A stretch of DNA of 64,000 nucleotides from Pseudoduganella flava (GCF_007830495.1 NZ_VLKW01000011.1:62001-126000), one strand, 5' to 3'; shown: positions 34,241-43,338, counted from the first letter of the stretch. Notes: a model not told the origin generated them from the sequence alone. Program-made: numbers and translations.

Positions 34241-35235
34241 AACGCGAACCGACGCTCGGCGATGCGGCCCTGGTGGCCGCCCGCAGCGACGACGCGGCGC
34301 CGCCGGCCGGTGCCACGCTGGTGCTGTTCGCCCAGGACGGCCAGGCCCGCCGCCCCGTGGCGTTCGGCAGCCGGGCGGTCGTCCGTGCCCAGGGCGAGAC
34401 GGCGTGGTGGTTCAAGCCCGGCCCATACGCGGTCGAAGTGGTGCCGTTCGCCGCCGCCCCGGAAAGCGGCCTGCGGCTGGACTTCGTCGTCGATGCGCCG
34501 GACCCGCGCCTGGCGCGCCAGCGTTTCGACCTGTTCCTGTTCAGCGAAGTGGCGGGGCAGGCCGACACCCTGGCGCTCGACGTGCTGACGGCCCGCATCG
34601 AACAGGCGCTGCGTGCCGCACTGGAGCAGGGCACGCTGGAGCTGCCGCCTTGCACCTCGCTGGCCGAGTGGAACGCGTTCCGCGCCGGCGTCAATGAATT
34701 GCTGTACACCCGCTTCGGCCTGACGGTCGACGACTGCGTGCCTGTCGACCTGGCGGACGTGGACTATGCCGATGTGCTGCGCCGCCGCGGCACCGCGGCC
34801 GCCGACATCGAGCTTGTCGTCGCGTCCGCACCGGTGCCGCCAGCACTGCCCGCCGCACCGCCCGACAATGCGCCGGCCGACGATGCCGCCGCGCTGCGCC
34901 GGCTGTTCCTCGAACTGCCCGAAGCGTCGCGCGCACTGCGCCAGCTGGACACGCCGGCCTTTGCCACGCGCCAGGCCTTGCTGCAGCGACTCGCGCTGGC
35001 GGCGCTGGACGTGGGTACGATGCCCGCCCTTGAATGGTCGGCGCCACGGATCGCGCGACCGGCCGAGGAACGCCGGCAGCTGGGCGCGGCGAGTGCCGCC
35101 GCGGCGCACGCGCTCGATGAGCTATGGGCGCTGCTGGCGCGCTTGAAACAATGCGGCGACGGCGGCGAGGAACTGGACCGCATCGTCGCGAATCTCGAAT
35201 ACCACCTGGCCGCGCGGCGCGGCACGCGGCCATGA
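34237..35235 (+). CDS. SPFH-like protein of the kinase-associated operon
   Basis: The 332-residue protein has no signal peptide or clear membrane helix. Residues 25-185 resemble a degenerate SPFH (band 7) domain: a beta region with WWFKPGPYAVEVVPF, then a helix-rich end LTARIEQALRAALEQGTLEL and NELLYTRFGLTVDDCVPVDL, which matches the position and pattern of the domain's end in the SPFH protein three genes downstream (36324). After an Ala/Pro linker the C-terminal part is helical. The SPFH call is remote and should be tested by profile search. ATGA overlap with the gene before it. Confidence 0.5.
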   Translation: MKREPTLGDAALVAARSDDAAPPAGATLVLFAQDGQARRPVAFGSRAVVRAQGETAWWFKPGPYAVEVVPFAAAPESGLRLDFVVDAPDPRLARQRFDLFLFSEVAGQADTLALDVLTARIEQALRAALEQGTLELPPCTSLAEWNAFRAGVNELLYTRFGLTVDDCVPVDLADVDYADVLRRRGTAAADIELVVASAPVPPALPAAPPDNAPADDAAALRRLFLELPEASRALRQLDTPAFATRQALLQRLALAALDVGTMPALEWSAPRIARPAEERRQLGAASAAAAHALDELWALLARLKQCGDGGEELDRIVANLEYHLAARRGTRP

Positions 35236-35246
35236 AGGAGCACCGG

Positions 35247-36263
35247 ATGCCCGCCACCACCGAATGCCGCACCGCGCTGCGCGATGGCCGCGTGCTGGGT
35301 GTGACCGCCACCGTGCGCCCCCGCGCCAACCGCGCCGAAGTGAAATGCGTCGTGCCCTGCGCACCGCAGTTGGCCGAGCGGATGCAGGAGGTTGTGCGTC
35401 TCGCGCGGCTGACGGAACACCGCTTCGACAGCCGCGTACAGGTCGTGCTGGGCCTGGACGTGGCCCCTGAACCGGGCGACCGCAACTGGGAACTGGCGGC
35501 CGTGCTGGCCGACCGCGTCGCGCGTGGCGTGTGGGCGCCGCCGCCCGGTGCCGAGCTGTATGCGCTGGGCTGGTCCGACGCATGGCAGCTCGGCCGCGTG
35601 GACGGTTACGACGCGCCGCCCGCGCTGCCCGCGCTGCTTGATACGGACGTGCTGCTGCTGGGCGGTGCCGACCTGACGCACCTCGGCGCGCTGACGGGCC
35701 ATGCCGATCCGGCCGCCGCCGTGTCGTCCGTGCGGGCGTGGTTCCCGCTGCACAGCGGCGGCATCAACGATGCGCTGTCGTGGGTCGAGGTCAGCGTCTT
35801 TCCGCTGGACGGCGCGGTCGTCGATGAAGAGGAGACGATCGCCGTGCCGGGCGTGGATGCGGACGTGCAGGCCGCGGTGCGGCAGGCGCTGGCCGGCGCG
35901 CGGCATTTCGACGGCCGGGGCCTGGGCCGCTGGCGCACGGCGGTACGCTTCGGCGAGCCGCGCTTCGCCGGCGACTCGTACCAGCTGGCACTCGTGATGG
36001 CCGACCGGCTGGCGCGCGGGCGCGACTTCGTGCCGCGCGGGCGGCTGATCGCCAGCGGCACATCGAAGGCGTGGCATGCGGGGCGGGTCGATACGGTCGA
36101 GGGTTGCGCGGCCAAGACGGCGCTGATCCTCGCGCAAGCCGGGCAGGGTGACCGGGTGCTGCTGCCGGCCGCGTGGGAAAGCGAACTGCCCACGGGTTAC
36201 GCGGCCGCGCTGCGCTCGCTGGGCGCGACGGTGGCCTGCGTGGAGCGGATCGGCATCATCTGA
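35247..36263 (+). CDS. Lon/S16-like protein with duplicated half-domain
   Basis: The 338-residue protein has no AAA+ part. Residues 240-310 read like the Lon proteolytic core: GDSYQLALVMADRLARG, then GRLIASG, then GRVDTVEGCAAKTALILAQA and RVLLPAAW. In Lon the catalytic Ser and Lys are 43 residues apart in PSAG and GLKEK; here Ser244 and Lys290 are 46 apart in the same contexts. Residues 79-120 repeat the pattern (LAAVLADRVARG, GAELYALGWSDAWQLGRVDG) but have lost both catalytic positions. It is thus a candidate ATP-independent Lon-like peptidase or a peptide-binding derivative. Start chosen by AAGGAG 7 bases upstream. Confidence 0.55.
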   Translation: MPATTECRTALRDGRVLGVTATVRPRANRAEVKCVVPCAPQLAERMQEVVRLARLTEHRFDSRVQVVLGLDVAPEPGDRNWELAAVLADRVARGVWAPPPGAELYALGWSDAWQLGRVDGYDAPPALPALLDTDVLLLGGADLTHLGALTGHADPAAAVSSVRAWFPLHSGGINDALSWVEVSVFPLDGAVVDEEETIAVPGVDADVQAAVRQALAGARHFDGRGLGRWRTAVRFGEPRFAGDSYQLALVMADRLARGRDFVPRGRLIASGTSKAWHAGRVDTVEGCAAKTALILAQAGQGDRVLLPAAWESELPTGYAAALRSLGATVACVERIGII

Positions 36264-36323
36264 AAAACGCAAGTGCTGTTAGAATCGGCAGGCGGGCGAT
36301 GTATAAAAAGCAAGGAGTGTGAC

Positions 36324-38606
36324 ATGTTCAAGATGTTCGGTATCGGCGGGGTGAAGTGCCCCCGCTGTGGCCAGCGCAACGGCGCGGACGGCTACTGCGC
36401 GCAGTGCGGGCTGTCGCTGGGCGCGCCGCGCAGCGAACCGGTGCTGGTCGATAACCGCTGGGTGCCCGCGGCCGACGAGCTGGCCGTGTACTTCGGCGTG
36501 CGCGAACTGTCCGGCATCTTCACGAAGACGCTGCGCGTGCCGCCCACCTCGCGCGCCTACATCCTGCAGGGCAGCACGGCCACCGAAGTGCCGCAGGGCG
36601 AGTACGAGCTGGAAGGCTTCTTCCAGCGCCTGAACAACCTGCTGCGCGACCAGCATGCCGAGATCCTGATCACCCGCACCACGCCTCTGCCGGTGGCGTT
36701 CGCGCTGGAGGACCTGGCCACCGCCGAGCACCTGAAGGTGGCGGCCAGCTTCACCGTCGGCGTCAAGGTCGAACACGTGGCCGCGTTTGCCCAGCATTTC
36801 ATGACGGCGCCCGGCACCGTCACCACGCGCCACCTGCAGGAACTCCTGGCCCCGTCCGTGCGGCAGATCGCGGCGGAATTCGTCGGTGCCCGGTCGATCC
36901 GCGAGATGAGCACGAACCACGAGCTGCGGCTGCAGCTGGACGAGCGGCTGCAATCGGCGCTGAAGCTGCGCCTCGCCGAGTTCGGCCTCGCGGCCGTGCA
37001 GGTCGAGACGCTTGCGCTGCGGCACGACAAATACGACGCCAACCGCGCCCGCGTGGGCAGCCTGTGGCTGGTGGCGGACGAGCGCCATGCGCAGATCGAG
37101 CACACGAAGCACCTGGACGAGCTGTACGACGAGGAGGAATGGCAGGCCTTGCTGCGCGAAGAGCAGAAGGCACGCAGCGAGTACCGCCGCGCCGAGCTGC
37201 GCCAGGACGCTACGGTCGACAAGGCCGAGCTGTCGCTGCGCGAGGCGGAGCGGATGCAGGCGGTCCGCGCGCGCGAGATCGACCTGTATGCCCGCATCGT
37301 CGAGTCGCGCACCCGCAAGCAGGCCGTCGAGCGCGGCGCCGGTGCGGCGGCCGCCGAGCTGGAACACGAGCTGGCGCAGCGCGCCGCCACGCACGCGGGC
37401 GACGCGGCCGAATGGGAGCACGTGCGTCGTCTCGCGCAGATCCGCATGCGCACCGAGATGGAAGTGGCGCAGCAGCAGGCGGTGGAAGAGCGCGCGTTGG
37501 CCAAGCAGCGCTTCACGCACCAGCTGCACCTGCAGCAGATCCGCAACCAGATGGAACAGGCGCTGGCGATCGAGGATGAAACGCTGCGGCGCGGCGAGGC
37601 GCAGCGGCTGCGCCAGGCCGAGCAGGATGCGCAGCGGCGCGAGGCCGAGATCGAGGCACAGCATCACGCGGGCCGGCTGCACGCCGTGGAGCTGGCGAAC
37701 CTGGCGCGCCGGCGCGAAGTGGAGCGGCTGCGCGAATGGGAAGAGGAGCTGCACGCCGCCCGCACCCGCGAGCTGGCGCGTGGCGAGGCGTTGAAGGATG
37801 CCGGTTCCCAGGTCGACGTGGCGCAGGTGACGGCCCGGCTCGACGAGTTGCGCCGCAGCGGCGCCAGCGCGGAAGCGCTGGCCCAGCACGAGAAGCTGCT
37901 GCGCACGATCGAAGCGGACGGCATCGCGCAGCGTCAGGCCCAGGCCATCGCGCACGAGGCGGAAGAAAACCGCGTGCTGCTGAAGCTGCGCGAGCACGAG
38001 GCGCAGTGGCAGCAGGAGCTGCGCCGCCTGGAGCTCGAGCGCGAAGAGCGCTATGCCAGGGCGCGCAGCGAATACGAGACGATGGTCGCGCAGCAGAACC
38101 ATGCGGCCGAACTGGCGCGTATCGAGATCGAGCGGATCGAGGCGATCGGCAACCTGTCCGACACGGGCAAGGTGGCGTTGGCGCCGACGGCCAACGCGCA
38201 GGCGCTGGCCCAGCTGCTGAAGGTGCAGACGCATTCCGGCATGGGCGCCGACCAGCTGCAGGCGCTGGCATCCGTCGTCGCGGCCGAGAACAGCGTCAGC
38301 CCGCTCGAGGCGATGCGGCTGGCGCAGCAAACCGTGGCCGACGAGCGCGCCCGCGCCGACGCGCAGCAGGACAAGGACCGCCAGCACCAGCTCGAGCTGC
38401 TGAAACTGCAGAATGCGACCCATGCGAACGCGCTGGCATCGCAGATGCAACTCGGCGTGGGCGTGGCCCAGGCAGGCGCTCCCGTGCATCACCATCACGC
38501 GCCCGCGCAGGCCGGCGTGCGCTGCTGCGTGAACGGCCACCCGGCCCCGGCGGACAAGCCGGAAGCCAAATTCTGTGCGGAATGCGGCGTGCCGCTGCAG
38601 CGCTGA
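36324..38606 (+). CDS. SPFH/coiled-coil protein with zinc ribbons at both ends
   Basis: The 760-residue protein starts with a zinc ribbon (Cys12, 15, 25, 28 in CPRCGQRNGADGYCAQCG), followed by an SPFH-type domain (about 45-235, FGVRELSGIFTKTLRVPPTS to LAEFGLAAVQVETLAL), a very long charged coiled coil (about 240-640, rich in Arg, Glu, Ala, Gln), and a second zinc ribbon at the C-terminus (RCCVNGHPAP then FCAECG), after an HHHH-containing stretch. No membrane helix is predicted. SPFH proteins build large ring or cage assemblies; this one may scaffold the kinase encoded 18 bases downstream. AAGGAG precedes the ATG. Confidence 0.78.
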   Translation: MFKMFGIGGVKCPRCGQRNGADGYCAQCGLSLGAPRSEPVLVDNRWVPAADELAVYFGVRELSGIFTKTLRVPPTSRAYILQGSTATEVPQGEYELEGFFQRLNNLLRDQHAEILITRTTPLPVAFALEDLATAEHLKVAASFTVGVKVEHVAAFAQHFMTAPGTVTTRHLQELLAPSVRQIAAEFVGARSIREMSTNHELRLQLDERLQSALKLRLAEFGLAAVQVETLALRHDKYDANRARVGSLWLVADERHAQIEHTKHLDELYDEEEWQALLREEQKARSEYRRAELRQDATVDKAELSLREAERMQAVRAREIDLYARIVESRTRKQAVERGAGAAAAELEHELAQRAATHAGDAAEWEHVRRLAQIRMRTEMEVAQQQAVEERALAKQRFTHQLHLQQIRNQMEQALAIEDETLRRGEAQRLRQAEQDAQRREAEIEAQHHAGRLHAVELANLARRREVERLREWEEELHAARTRELARGEALKDAGSQVDVAQVTARLDELRRSGASAEALAQHEKLLRTIEADGIAQRQAQAIAHEAEENRVLLKLREHEAQWQQELRRLELEREERYARARSEYETMVAQQNHAAELARIEIERIEAIGNLSDTGKVALAPTANAQALAQLLKVQTHSGMGADQLQALASVVAAENSVSPLEAMRLAQQTVADERARADAQQDKDRQHQLELLKLQNATHANALASQMQLGVGVAQAGAPVHHHHAPAQAGVRCCVNGHPAPADKPEAKFCAECGVPLQR

Positions 38607-38624
38607 GGAAGCGACAGCGAATCG

Positions 38625-40958
38625 ATGCAGACGGCAAGGGAAAAAATCCGCGAATTGCGTGCTCTCCACGAAGACGGGCTGCTGTCGGCGGACGAATTCG
38701 AACGGCGCAAGAACGCGATCCTGGACGCGGAGTACACGCCCGGCGGCACCGCGCCGCCATTGCCCGCCAAGCAGGGCACGGAACTGGGCCTGATGGCTGG
38801 CCAGGAAATCGGCCCGCAGAACCGGCGCTATCGGCTCGAACGGCTGATCGGCATGGGCGGCACGGGGCAGGTGTGGCAGGCGGTCGACCTGGCCACGCAT
38901 GCGGAACTGGGCCACAGCGAGCTGGTGGCGCTGAAGGTGCTGCCGCCGGCGCTGACGCAAAGCCCGGCCCACGCCCGCCTCCTCGTCGAGGAGGCCACGC
39001 AAGCGCGCCGCCTCGCGCACGACAACATCGTCCGGGTCTACGAATGGGCGCAGGACCCGGCCACCGGCAGCTACTTCATCATCATGGAATGCCTGGAAGG
39101 CCAGGACCTCGATGGGTGGCTGGCCGCGCACGGCCCGGTGCCGTTCGGCGAGGTCGAACGCATCCTGCGGCCTGTCGCCAGCGCGCTGCAGTATGCGTGG
39201 GACAAGCACCGGCTCGTCCACCGCGACCTGAAGCCCGGTAACGTATTCCTCACGGTTCACGACGAAATCAAGCTGCTGGACTTCGGCATCGCCGCGCGCC
39301 AGCGCGACGCGGGCGCCGGCCTGCCGCAGGTGCCGAATGCCGGCACGGCGGGCTACCGCGCACCGGAGACGGGCACGGAGCAGGGCACGCCGACGCCGAA
39401 GCTGGACGTGTATGCGGTGGCCGTAATGGTCTACCAGATGCTGGCCGGCGCAATGCCGTTCGACGCCACGCGCTCCGCGCAAATCCCCGTTGCTGCGCCG
39501 CCGGGCCTGAACGACGATCAATGGCGCGTGCTGCAGAAGGGCTTCGCGTTCGACGCGGACGAGCGCTTCGACTCGGTGACGGCGCTGCTGGACGCGCTGC
39601 GGCGCGCCGCCGGCCCATCGCCGGAGGAGCTGGCCGCGCAGGCCGAGGCGGCGCGGCTGGAGGCGGAGCGGCGCGAGCACGAGCGCCAGCGCGCCCAGCT
39701 GAAGGAAGCGCAGGAACGCTTGCATGCGGAGCAGCGTGCGATGGAGCAGGCCAAGGCTGCCGAGGCGGCCGAGCAGCGCTGGCTCGAAATCCAGCGGCAG
39801 ATGGAGCTCGTCACGCGGCGCAAGGCCGAGGCGCAAGCTGCCGCGCTGCAAAAGGCGCGCGACGACGAGGCAAGGCGCGAGCTGGAACGGCAGAAGAAGC
39901 GCGAAGCGGAGGCGGCGGCCGCGGCGCGCAAGGAATCCCTGCGCCAGCAGCTGATCGCGCGGCGCGATGCCGATGCGGCCAAGGCGCGTGCGCTGGAAGA
40001 GGAAAAGCAGCGCAAGACGGCGCTGCTGCGCGCGCAGGCGGCCTACAAGGCGGAGCAGGACCGCGAACGGCTGCGCCAGGCCGCACGCAACGCGGCCGAA
40101 CTGGCGCGGCTGATGCCGACGCCGGCCAGCCCCGTGGCCGACCCGAGCGGCGTGCTGCGCGACCGCTTCGTCGACGGCAGCGGCGTCGCGCCGGACCTCG
40201 TGTTGATCCCGACGGGCGAATTCCTGATGGGCGGCACCGACAGCGAGCACGCGGTGGCGTTGAAGGCGGGCTCGCAACAGGCCTGGCTCGACCGCGAAAA
40301 GCCCGTGCACCGGGTGGCGATCGCGCAGCCGTTCGCGCTGGGCCGCTACCCCGTCACCGTCGGCGAATGGCGCCGCTTCGTGAAGGCCACCGCATGGGAA
40401 CCGGCGCTGGACATCGACTGGAAATCGCCCGGCTTCGAGCAGGACGACTGGCATCCCGTCGTCGGCATCAGCTGGCACGACGCGCAGCAGTACTGCCAGT
40501 GGCTGACCTTGATGACCGGCGCGCACTACTGCCTGCCGTCCGAAGCGCAATGGGAATACGCGTGCCGGGCCGGCACGGCGACGGCGTTCTCGTTCGGCGA
40601 CGAGATCGGCGCCGAGTACGCGAACTACGACGGCCACTTCACGTACGGGAAGGGCGTGCGCGGCGAATTCCGCGGCGGCACGACAAAGGTGGGCAGCTTC
40701 CAGCCGAACCCGTGGGGCCTGTACGACATGCACGGCAACGTGTGGGAATGGACGCAGGACGTCGCGCACGAAAGCTACGAAGGCGCGCCCACGGACGGCT
40801 CGGCGTGGGAAGACCGCGGCGACCAGGCCCGCCGCATCGTGCGCGGCGGCGCATGGCTGTACCAGCCGCGCTACCTGCGCTCGGCCGTGCGGAACGGTTA
40901 TTCGGCGGTGCTGTCCAATGACGTTGTCGGGTTCCGGGTGGTGCGGAGGCTGGGATGA
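38625..40958 (+). CDS. SHOCT-Ser/Thr kinase-coiled coil-FGE fusion protein
   Basis: The 777-residue protein joins four parts. Residues 4-34 form a SHOCT module (LRALHEDGLLSADEFERRKN). Residues 69-330 are a Hanks-type kinase: GMGGTGQVW loop, Lys104 in VALK, HRDLKPGN at 199-206, DFG at 219-221 and APE. Residues 335-500 form an Ala/Arg/Glu coiled coil. Residues 525-775 are a formylglycine-generating-enzyme-like sulfatase-modifying domain (LIPTGEFLMGGTD, YPVTVGEWRRFV, LPSEAQWEYACRAGT, DMHGNVWEWTQD, FRVVRRLG). Such kinase-FGE proteins (Pkn1-like) usually use the last domain for binding. No membrane segment is seen. It is probably the signalling core of the operon. Confidence 0.88.
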   Translation: MQTAREKIRELRALHEDGLLSADEFERRKNAILDAEYTPGGTAPPLPAKQGTELGLMAGQEIGPQNRRYRLERLIGMGGTGQVWQAVDLATHAELGHSELVALKVLPPALTQSPAHARLLVEEATQARRLAHDNIVRVYEWAQDPATGSYFIIMECLEGQDLDGWLAAHGPVPFGEVERILRPVASALQYAWDKHRLVHRDLKPGNVFLTVHDEIKLLDFGIAARQRDAGAGLPQVPNAGTAGYRAPETGTEQGTPTPKLDVYAVAVMVYQMLAGAMPFDATRSAQIPVAAPPGLNDDQWRVLQKGFAFDADERFDSVTALLDALRRAAGPSPEELAAQAEAARLEAERREHERQRAQLKEAQERLHAEQRAMEQAKAAEAAEQRWLEIQRQMELVTRRKAEAQAAALQKARDDEARRELERQKKREAEAAAAARKESLRQQLIARRDADAAKARALEEEKQRKTALLRAQAAYKAEQDRERLRQAARNAAELARLMPTPASPVADPSGVLRDRFVDGSGVAPDLVLIPTGEFLMGGTDSEHAVALKAGSQQAWLDREKPVHRVAIAQPFALGRYPVTVGEWRRFVKATAWEPALDIDWKSPGFEQDDWHPVVGISWHDAQQYCQWLTLMTGAHYCLPSEAQWEYACRAGTATAFSFGDEIGAEYANYDGHFTYGKGVRGEFRGGTTKVGSFQPNPWGLYDMHGNVWEWTQDVAHESYEGAPTDGSAWEDRGDQARRIVRGGAWLYQPRYLRSAVRNGYSAVLSNDVVGFRVVRRLG

Positions 40959-41383
40959 GCGATCGGCTGACGATCGTGCGGCATGGCAGTGGCGACGATG
41001 TGCTGCTCGAAGCGGCAGCCGCGCGTGCGCCGCTGTACTTTCGCACCGGCGTGCACTGGAGCGAGGCCGATCTGCTGCGGCAGGCCGCGCAGCTGCGCGC
41101 TTTCCTCGCGCAGGTGCCGGCGCCGGCCGGGCAGACGCGCTTTGCGCTGGCGTTCGGCGTGGACGACTATCGCTACTTGCGGCTGACATTCGACGTCCAC
41201 CCGATGGGGCAGGTGGACGTGACCGTGTCGATGCAGGACAACTTCGGCGACACGGCGCGGCCGCGGTTCGATCGGTGCACGCTGCACTTGGACACCGATG
41301 TGGCGAGCCTGGACCGCTTCGCCGCGGAGCTGGCCGGCATCATGGCGGACGAGGCCCCTCGCGCGGAGTTGGCTGTCCGCTAG
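40955..41383 (+). CDS. Unknown 142-aa protein coupled to the kinase gene
   Basis: No family is recognised. The protein is small and soluble, with an alpha/beta-looking sequence: VRHGSGDDVLLEA, LLRQAAQLRAFLAQVPAPAG, a beta region LRLTFDVHPMGQVDVTVSMQ, and a helical C-terminus (LDRFAAELAGIMADE). Its ATG overlaps the kinase stop (ATGA), so amounts are matched to the kinase. It ends the eight-gene run, and a hairpin follows directly. A role as kinase inhibitor or substrate adaptor is possible but nothing in the sequence shows it. Confidence 0.6.
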   Translation: MSDRLTIVRHGSGDDVLLEAAAARAPLYFRTGVHWSEADLLRQAAQLRAFLAQVPAPAGQTRFALAFGVDDYRYLRLTFDVHPMGQVDVTVSMQDNFGDTARPRFDRCTLHLDTDVASLDRFAAELAGIMADEAPRAELAVR

Positions 41384-41385
41384 CG

Positions 41386-41405
41386 TACTCCCCATTCCGG
41401 GAGTA
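41386..41405 (+). terminator. Hairpin after the kinase operon
   Basis: TACTCCC (41386-41392) pairs with GGGAGTA (41399-41405) around a 6-base loop, 2 bases after the last stop. There is no T-tract, so it is a weak or factor-dependent end, or it protects the 3' end. Confidence 0.4.
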
Positions 41406-41464
41406 GGCAGCCCGCCCGGAACGGTGTACATTCCGCAAAGATTAATCTCACTGCAAGGAATGCC

Positions 41465-41863
41465 ATGCCGATCATCGTCCGCCGCGACCATACCCAACCG
41501 ATGCGCCACCTCGTCCACGTGCGCAACCACCTGATTCCCGCCGACGTGTCCGGCGAAGAGGGTGGCGCGGACGCGGGGCCGTCGCCGCACGACCTGTACG
41601 ATGCGGCGCTCTCGTCGTGCAAGGCATTGACGGTGCTGTGGTACGCCAAGCGCAAGAACATCCCCGTCGACGACATCCAGGTCTCCACCCAGCGCGACGA
41701 CAGCGAAGAGCGCAAAGGCGTGTACCGCCTCGCCGTGACCCTGCACCTGACGGGCGACCTCACCGACGCGCAACGCGAAGAGCTGCTGGCCGTGGCCGAG
41801 AAGTGCCCGGTGCACAAGCTGATGTCGACCGTGAAGACCGAAGTGACGACCACGCTGGAGTGA
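41465..41863 (+). CDS. OsmC family peroxidase-like protein
   Basis: The 132-residue protein is a short OsmC/YhfA-type member. One conserved Cys lies in DAALSSCKALTVLWYAKRKN and the second in LAVAEKCPVHKLM, the pair that reduces organic hydroperoxides. The family acts as a cytosolic dimer. It is only 4 bases upstream of the pirin gene and so cotranscribed with it; both fit a redox or electrophile response. The upstream gap to the kinase operon is 81 bases and holds a hairpin, so this pair likely has its own promoter. Confidence 0.87.
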   Translation: MPIIVRRDHTQPMRHLVHVRNHLIPADVSGEEGGADAGPSPHDLYDAALSSCKALTVLWYAKRKNIPVDDIQVSTQRDDSEERKGVYRLAVTLHLTGDLTDAQREELLAVAEKCPVHKLMSTVKTEVTTTLE

Positions 41864-41867
41864 AGCC

Positions 41868-42761
41868 ATGAACATCGCGCACCTGATCAAGGGCCACGAC
41901 AAGGACCTGGGCGGCGGCTTCATCGTGCGCCGCTACCTGCCTTCCGTGATCAAGCAGGCCGTCGGCCCGTTCATCTTCTTCGACCACTTCGGTCCGATCG
42001 ACGTGCCGCTGGACGCGAACCACGACGTGCGCCCCCATCCGCACATCGGCCTGGCCACCGTCACGTACCTGTTCGAAGGCGCGATGGACCACCGCGACAG
42101 CCTCAGCACGTTCCAGCGCATCGAGCCGGGCGCGATCAACTGGATGACGGCCGGGCGCGGCATCGTCCATTCCGAACGGGCGCCGGTCGACCTGAAGGGC
42201 AAGCCGCACCGCATGCATGGCCTGCAGCTGTGGGCGGCGCTGCCGAAAGCGAACGAAGAGGACGAGCCGCATTTCTCGCACACGCCGGCTGCCGCGATCC
42301 CCGAATTCGCCGTCGCGGGCGCCACCGTCCGCGTGTTGATCGGCAGCGCGTTCGGCCAGACGTCACCGGTGCCGACGTACATGGAGACGCTGTACCTGGA
42401 CGTCGAACTGCCCGCCGGCGAGGAAATCGAACTGCCCGCATTGCCGGCGGAGGCGGCGATTTATTGCGTCATCGGCAGCGTGGAGATCGACGGCGTGGCC
42501 GTCCCCGTCAACACGATGTCGCTGCTGGACACGGCGACCCCGCCGCGCGTCAAGGCATCGCAAGCGGCGCGCTTTGTCGTCATCGGCGGCGCGCCGCTCG
42601 ATGGGCATCGTTTCATGTTCTGGAACTTCGTGTCGTCGTCGAAGGAGCGGCTGGTGCAGGCGGCGGAAGACTGGGAGGCGGAGCGTTTTCCGCAGGTGCC
42701 CGGCGAGACGGAGCGCATTCCGCTGCCGAACAAGCCGAAGCCGCAGGGGACATATTTGTGA
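41868..42761 (+). CDS. Pirin family protein, second copy
   Basis: The 297-residue bicupin has the pirin signature DHFGPIDVPLDANHDVRPHP, with HPHIGLATVTYLFEG and the AGRGIVHSERAP segment giving the metal site. It belongs to a different pirin branch from the protein at 3132: it has a longer C-terminal tail (VQAAEDWEAERFPQVPGETE) like proteobacterial YhaK/YhhW relatives. It follows an OsmC gene by 4 bases with AAGCC as a weak ribosome site, suggesting coupling. Activity may be quercetin dioxygenase-like; the physiological substrate is unknown. Confidence 0.87.
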   Translation: MNIAHLIKGHDKDLGGGFIVRRYLPSVIKQAVGPFIFFDHFGPIDVPLDANHDVRPHPHIGLATVTYLFEGAMDHRDSLSTFQRIEPGAINWMTAGRGIVHSERAPVDLKGKPHRMHGLQLWAALPKANEEDEPHFSHTPAAAIPEFAVAGATVRVLIGSAFGQTSPVPTYMETLYLDVELPAGEEIELPALPAEAAIYCVIGSVEIDGVAVPVNTMSLLDTATPPRVKASQAARFVVIGGAPLDGHRFMFWNFVSSSKERLVQAAEDWEAERFPQVPGETERIPLPNKPKPQGTYL

Positions 42762-42765
42762 CGGC

Positions 42766-43338
42766 ATGCGCCGCATAATCCGTCGCATGCGGGTGCCCTG
42801 GAAGGCCGTGCTTGCCGCGACGCTGTTGTTGGCGGCGAGTGCCGCCCGAGCGGGCTCCCCGCACGACGTTTATACGTTGCCATGGCCGGACAAGAAGCTC
42901 CAGCTGACGTACCACACCTGCGGCTGCGCCGATTCGTGCTGGGTTGCCGAATTGCGGGAGCGGCGCACGAAGCGGCTGATGGCGAAGCTGCGGTGCGACT
43001 GCGAGCGGCTGCTGTTCTCGCGCAGCCCGGCCTTCCAGGAGACGGTAGTGGCACCTTCCTGCGATGCCTTCAATGACGGCAGCGACAAGAATGGCAGGAT
43101 CGTTGCCGAGATGAAGCGGCTGGTCGACGCCGAACCGGCCAGTCCGATCGGGTCCGTGATGATGCTGAAAGATCGCACACTCGTGATGGATCTGCGCGCG
43201 GAAACGGGCGGTGCGGTCGGTCATGGCCAGTTCGTCTACACACCGAACGATGCCGAGTACGCCGGGATCGTCAAACACGTCGGAGGCTTGAAACCCGGTG
43301 AGGAAAAGCCGGTTCCGCCGTTCGTCGACGCGAAGTGA
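42766..43338 (+). CDS. Exported cysteine-containing protein of unknown function
   Basis: The 190-residue protein has an Arg-rich start and a hydrophobic core ending ASAARAG, a standard signal peptide. The mature part has seven Cys residues in its first half (CGCADSCW, LRCDCERLL, PSCDAF), enough for several disulfides, and no recognisable domain. It starts 4 bases after the pirin stop; a second in-frame ATG at 42787 would leave a shorter signal peptide, and neither start has a clear ribosome site. It may be part of the OsmC-pirin transcript. Confidence 0.6.
   Translation: MRRIIRRMRVPWKAVLAATLLLAASAARAGSPHDVYTLPWPDKKLQLTYHTCGCADSCWVAELRERRTKRLMAKLRCDCERLLFSRSPAFQETVVAPSCDAFNDGSDKNGRIVAEMKRLVDAEPASPIGSVMMLKDRTLVMDLRAETGGAVGHGQFVYTPNDAEYAGIVKHVGGLKPGEEKPVPPFVDAK

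Noticed and set aside
36279..41189. 1636-codon open frame on the minus strand
   Set aside because: It mirrors the SPFH and kinase genes on the plus strand; its composition (Arg, Leu, Ala, His) is the usual antisense pattern of high-GC coding DNA, and the plus strand has clear domains.
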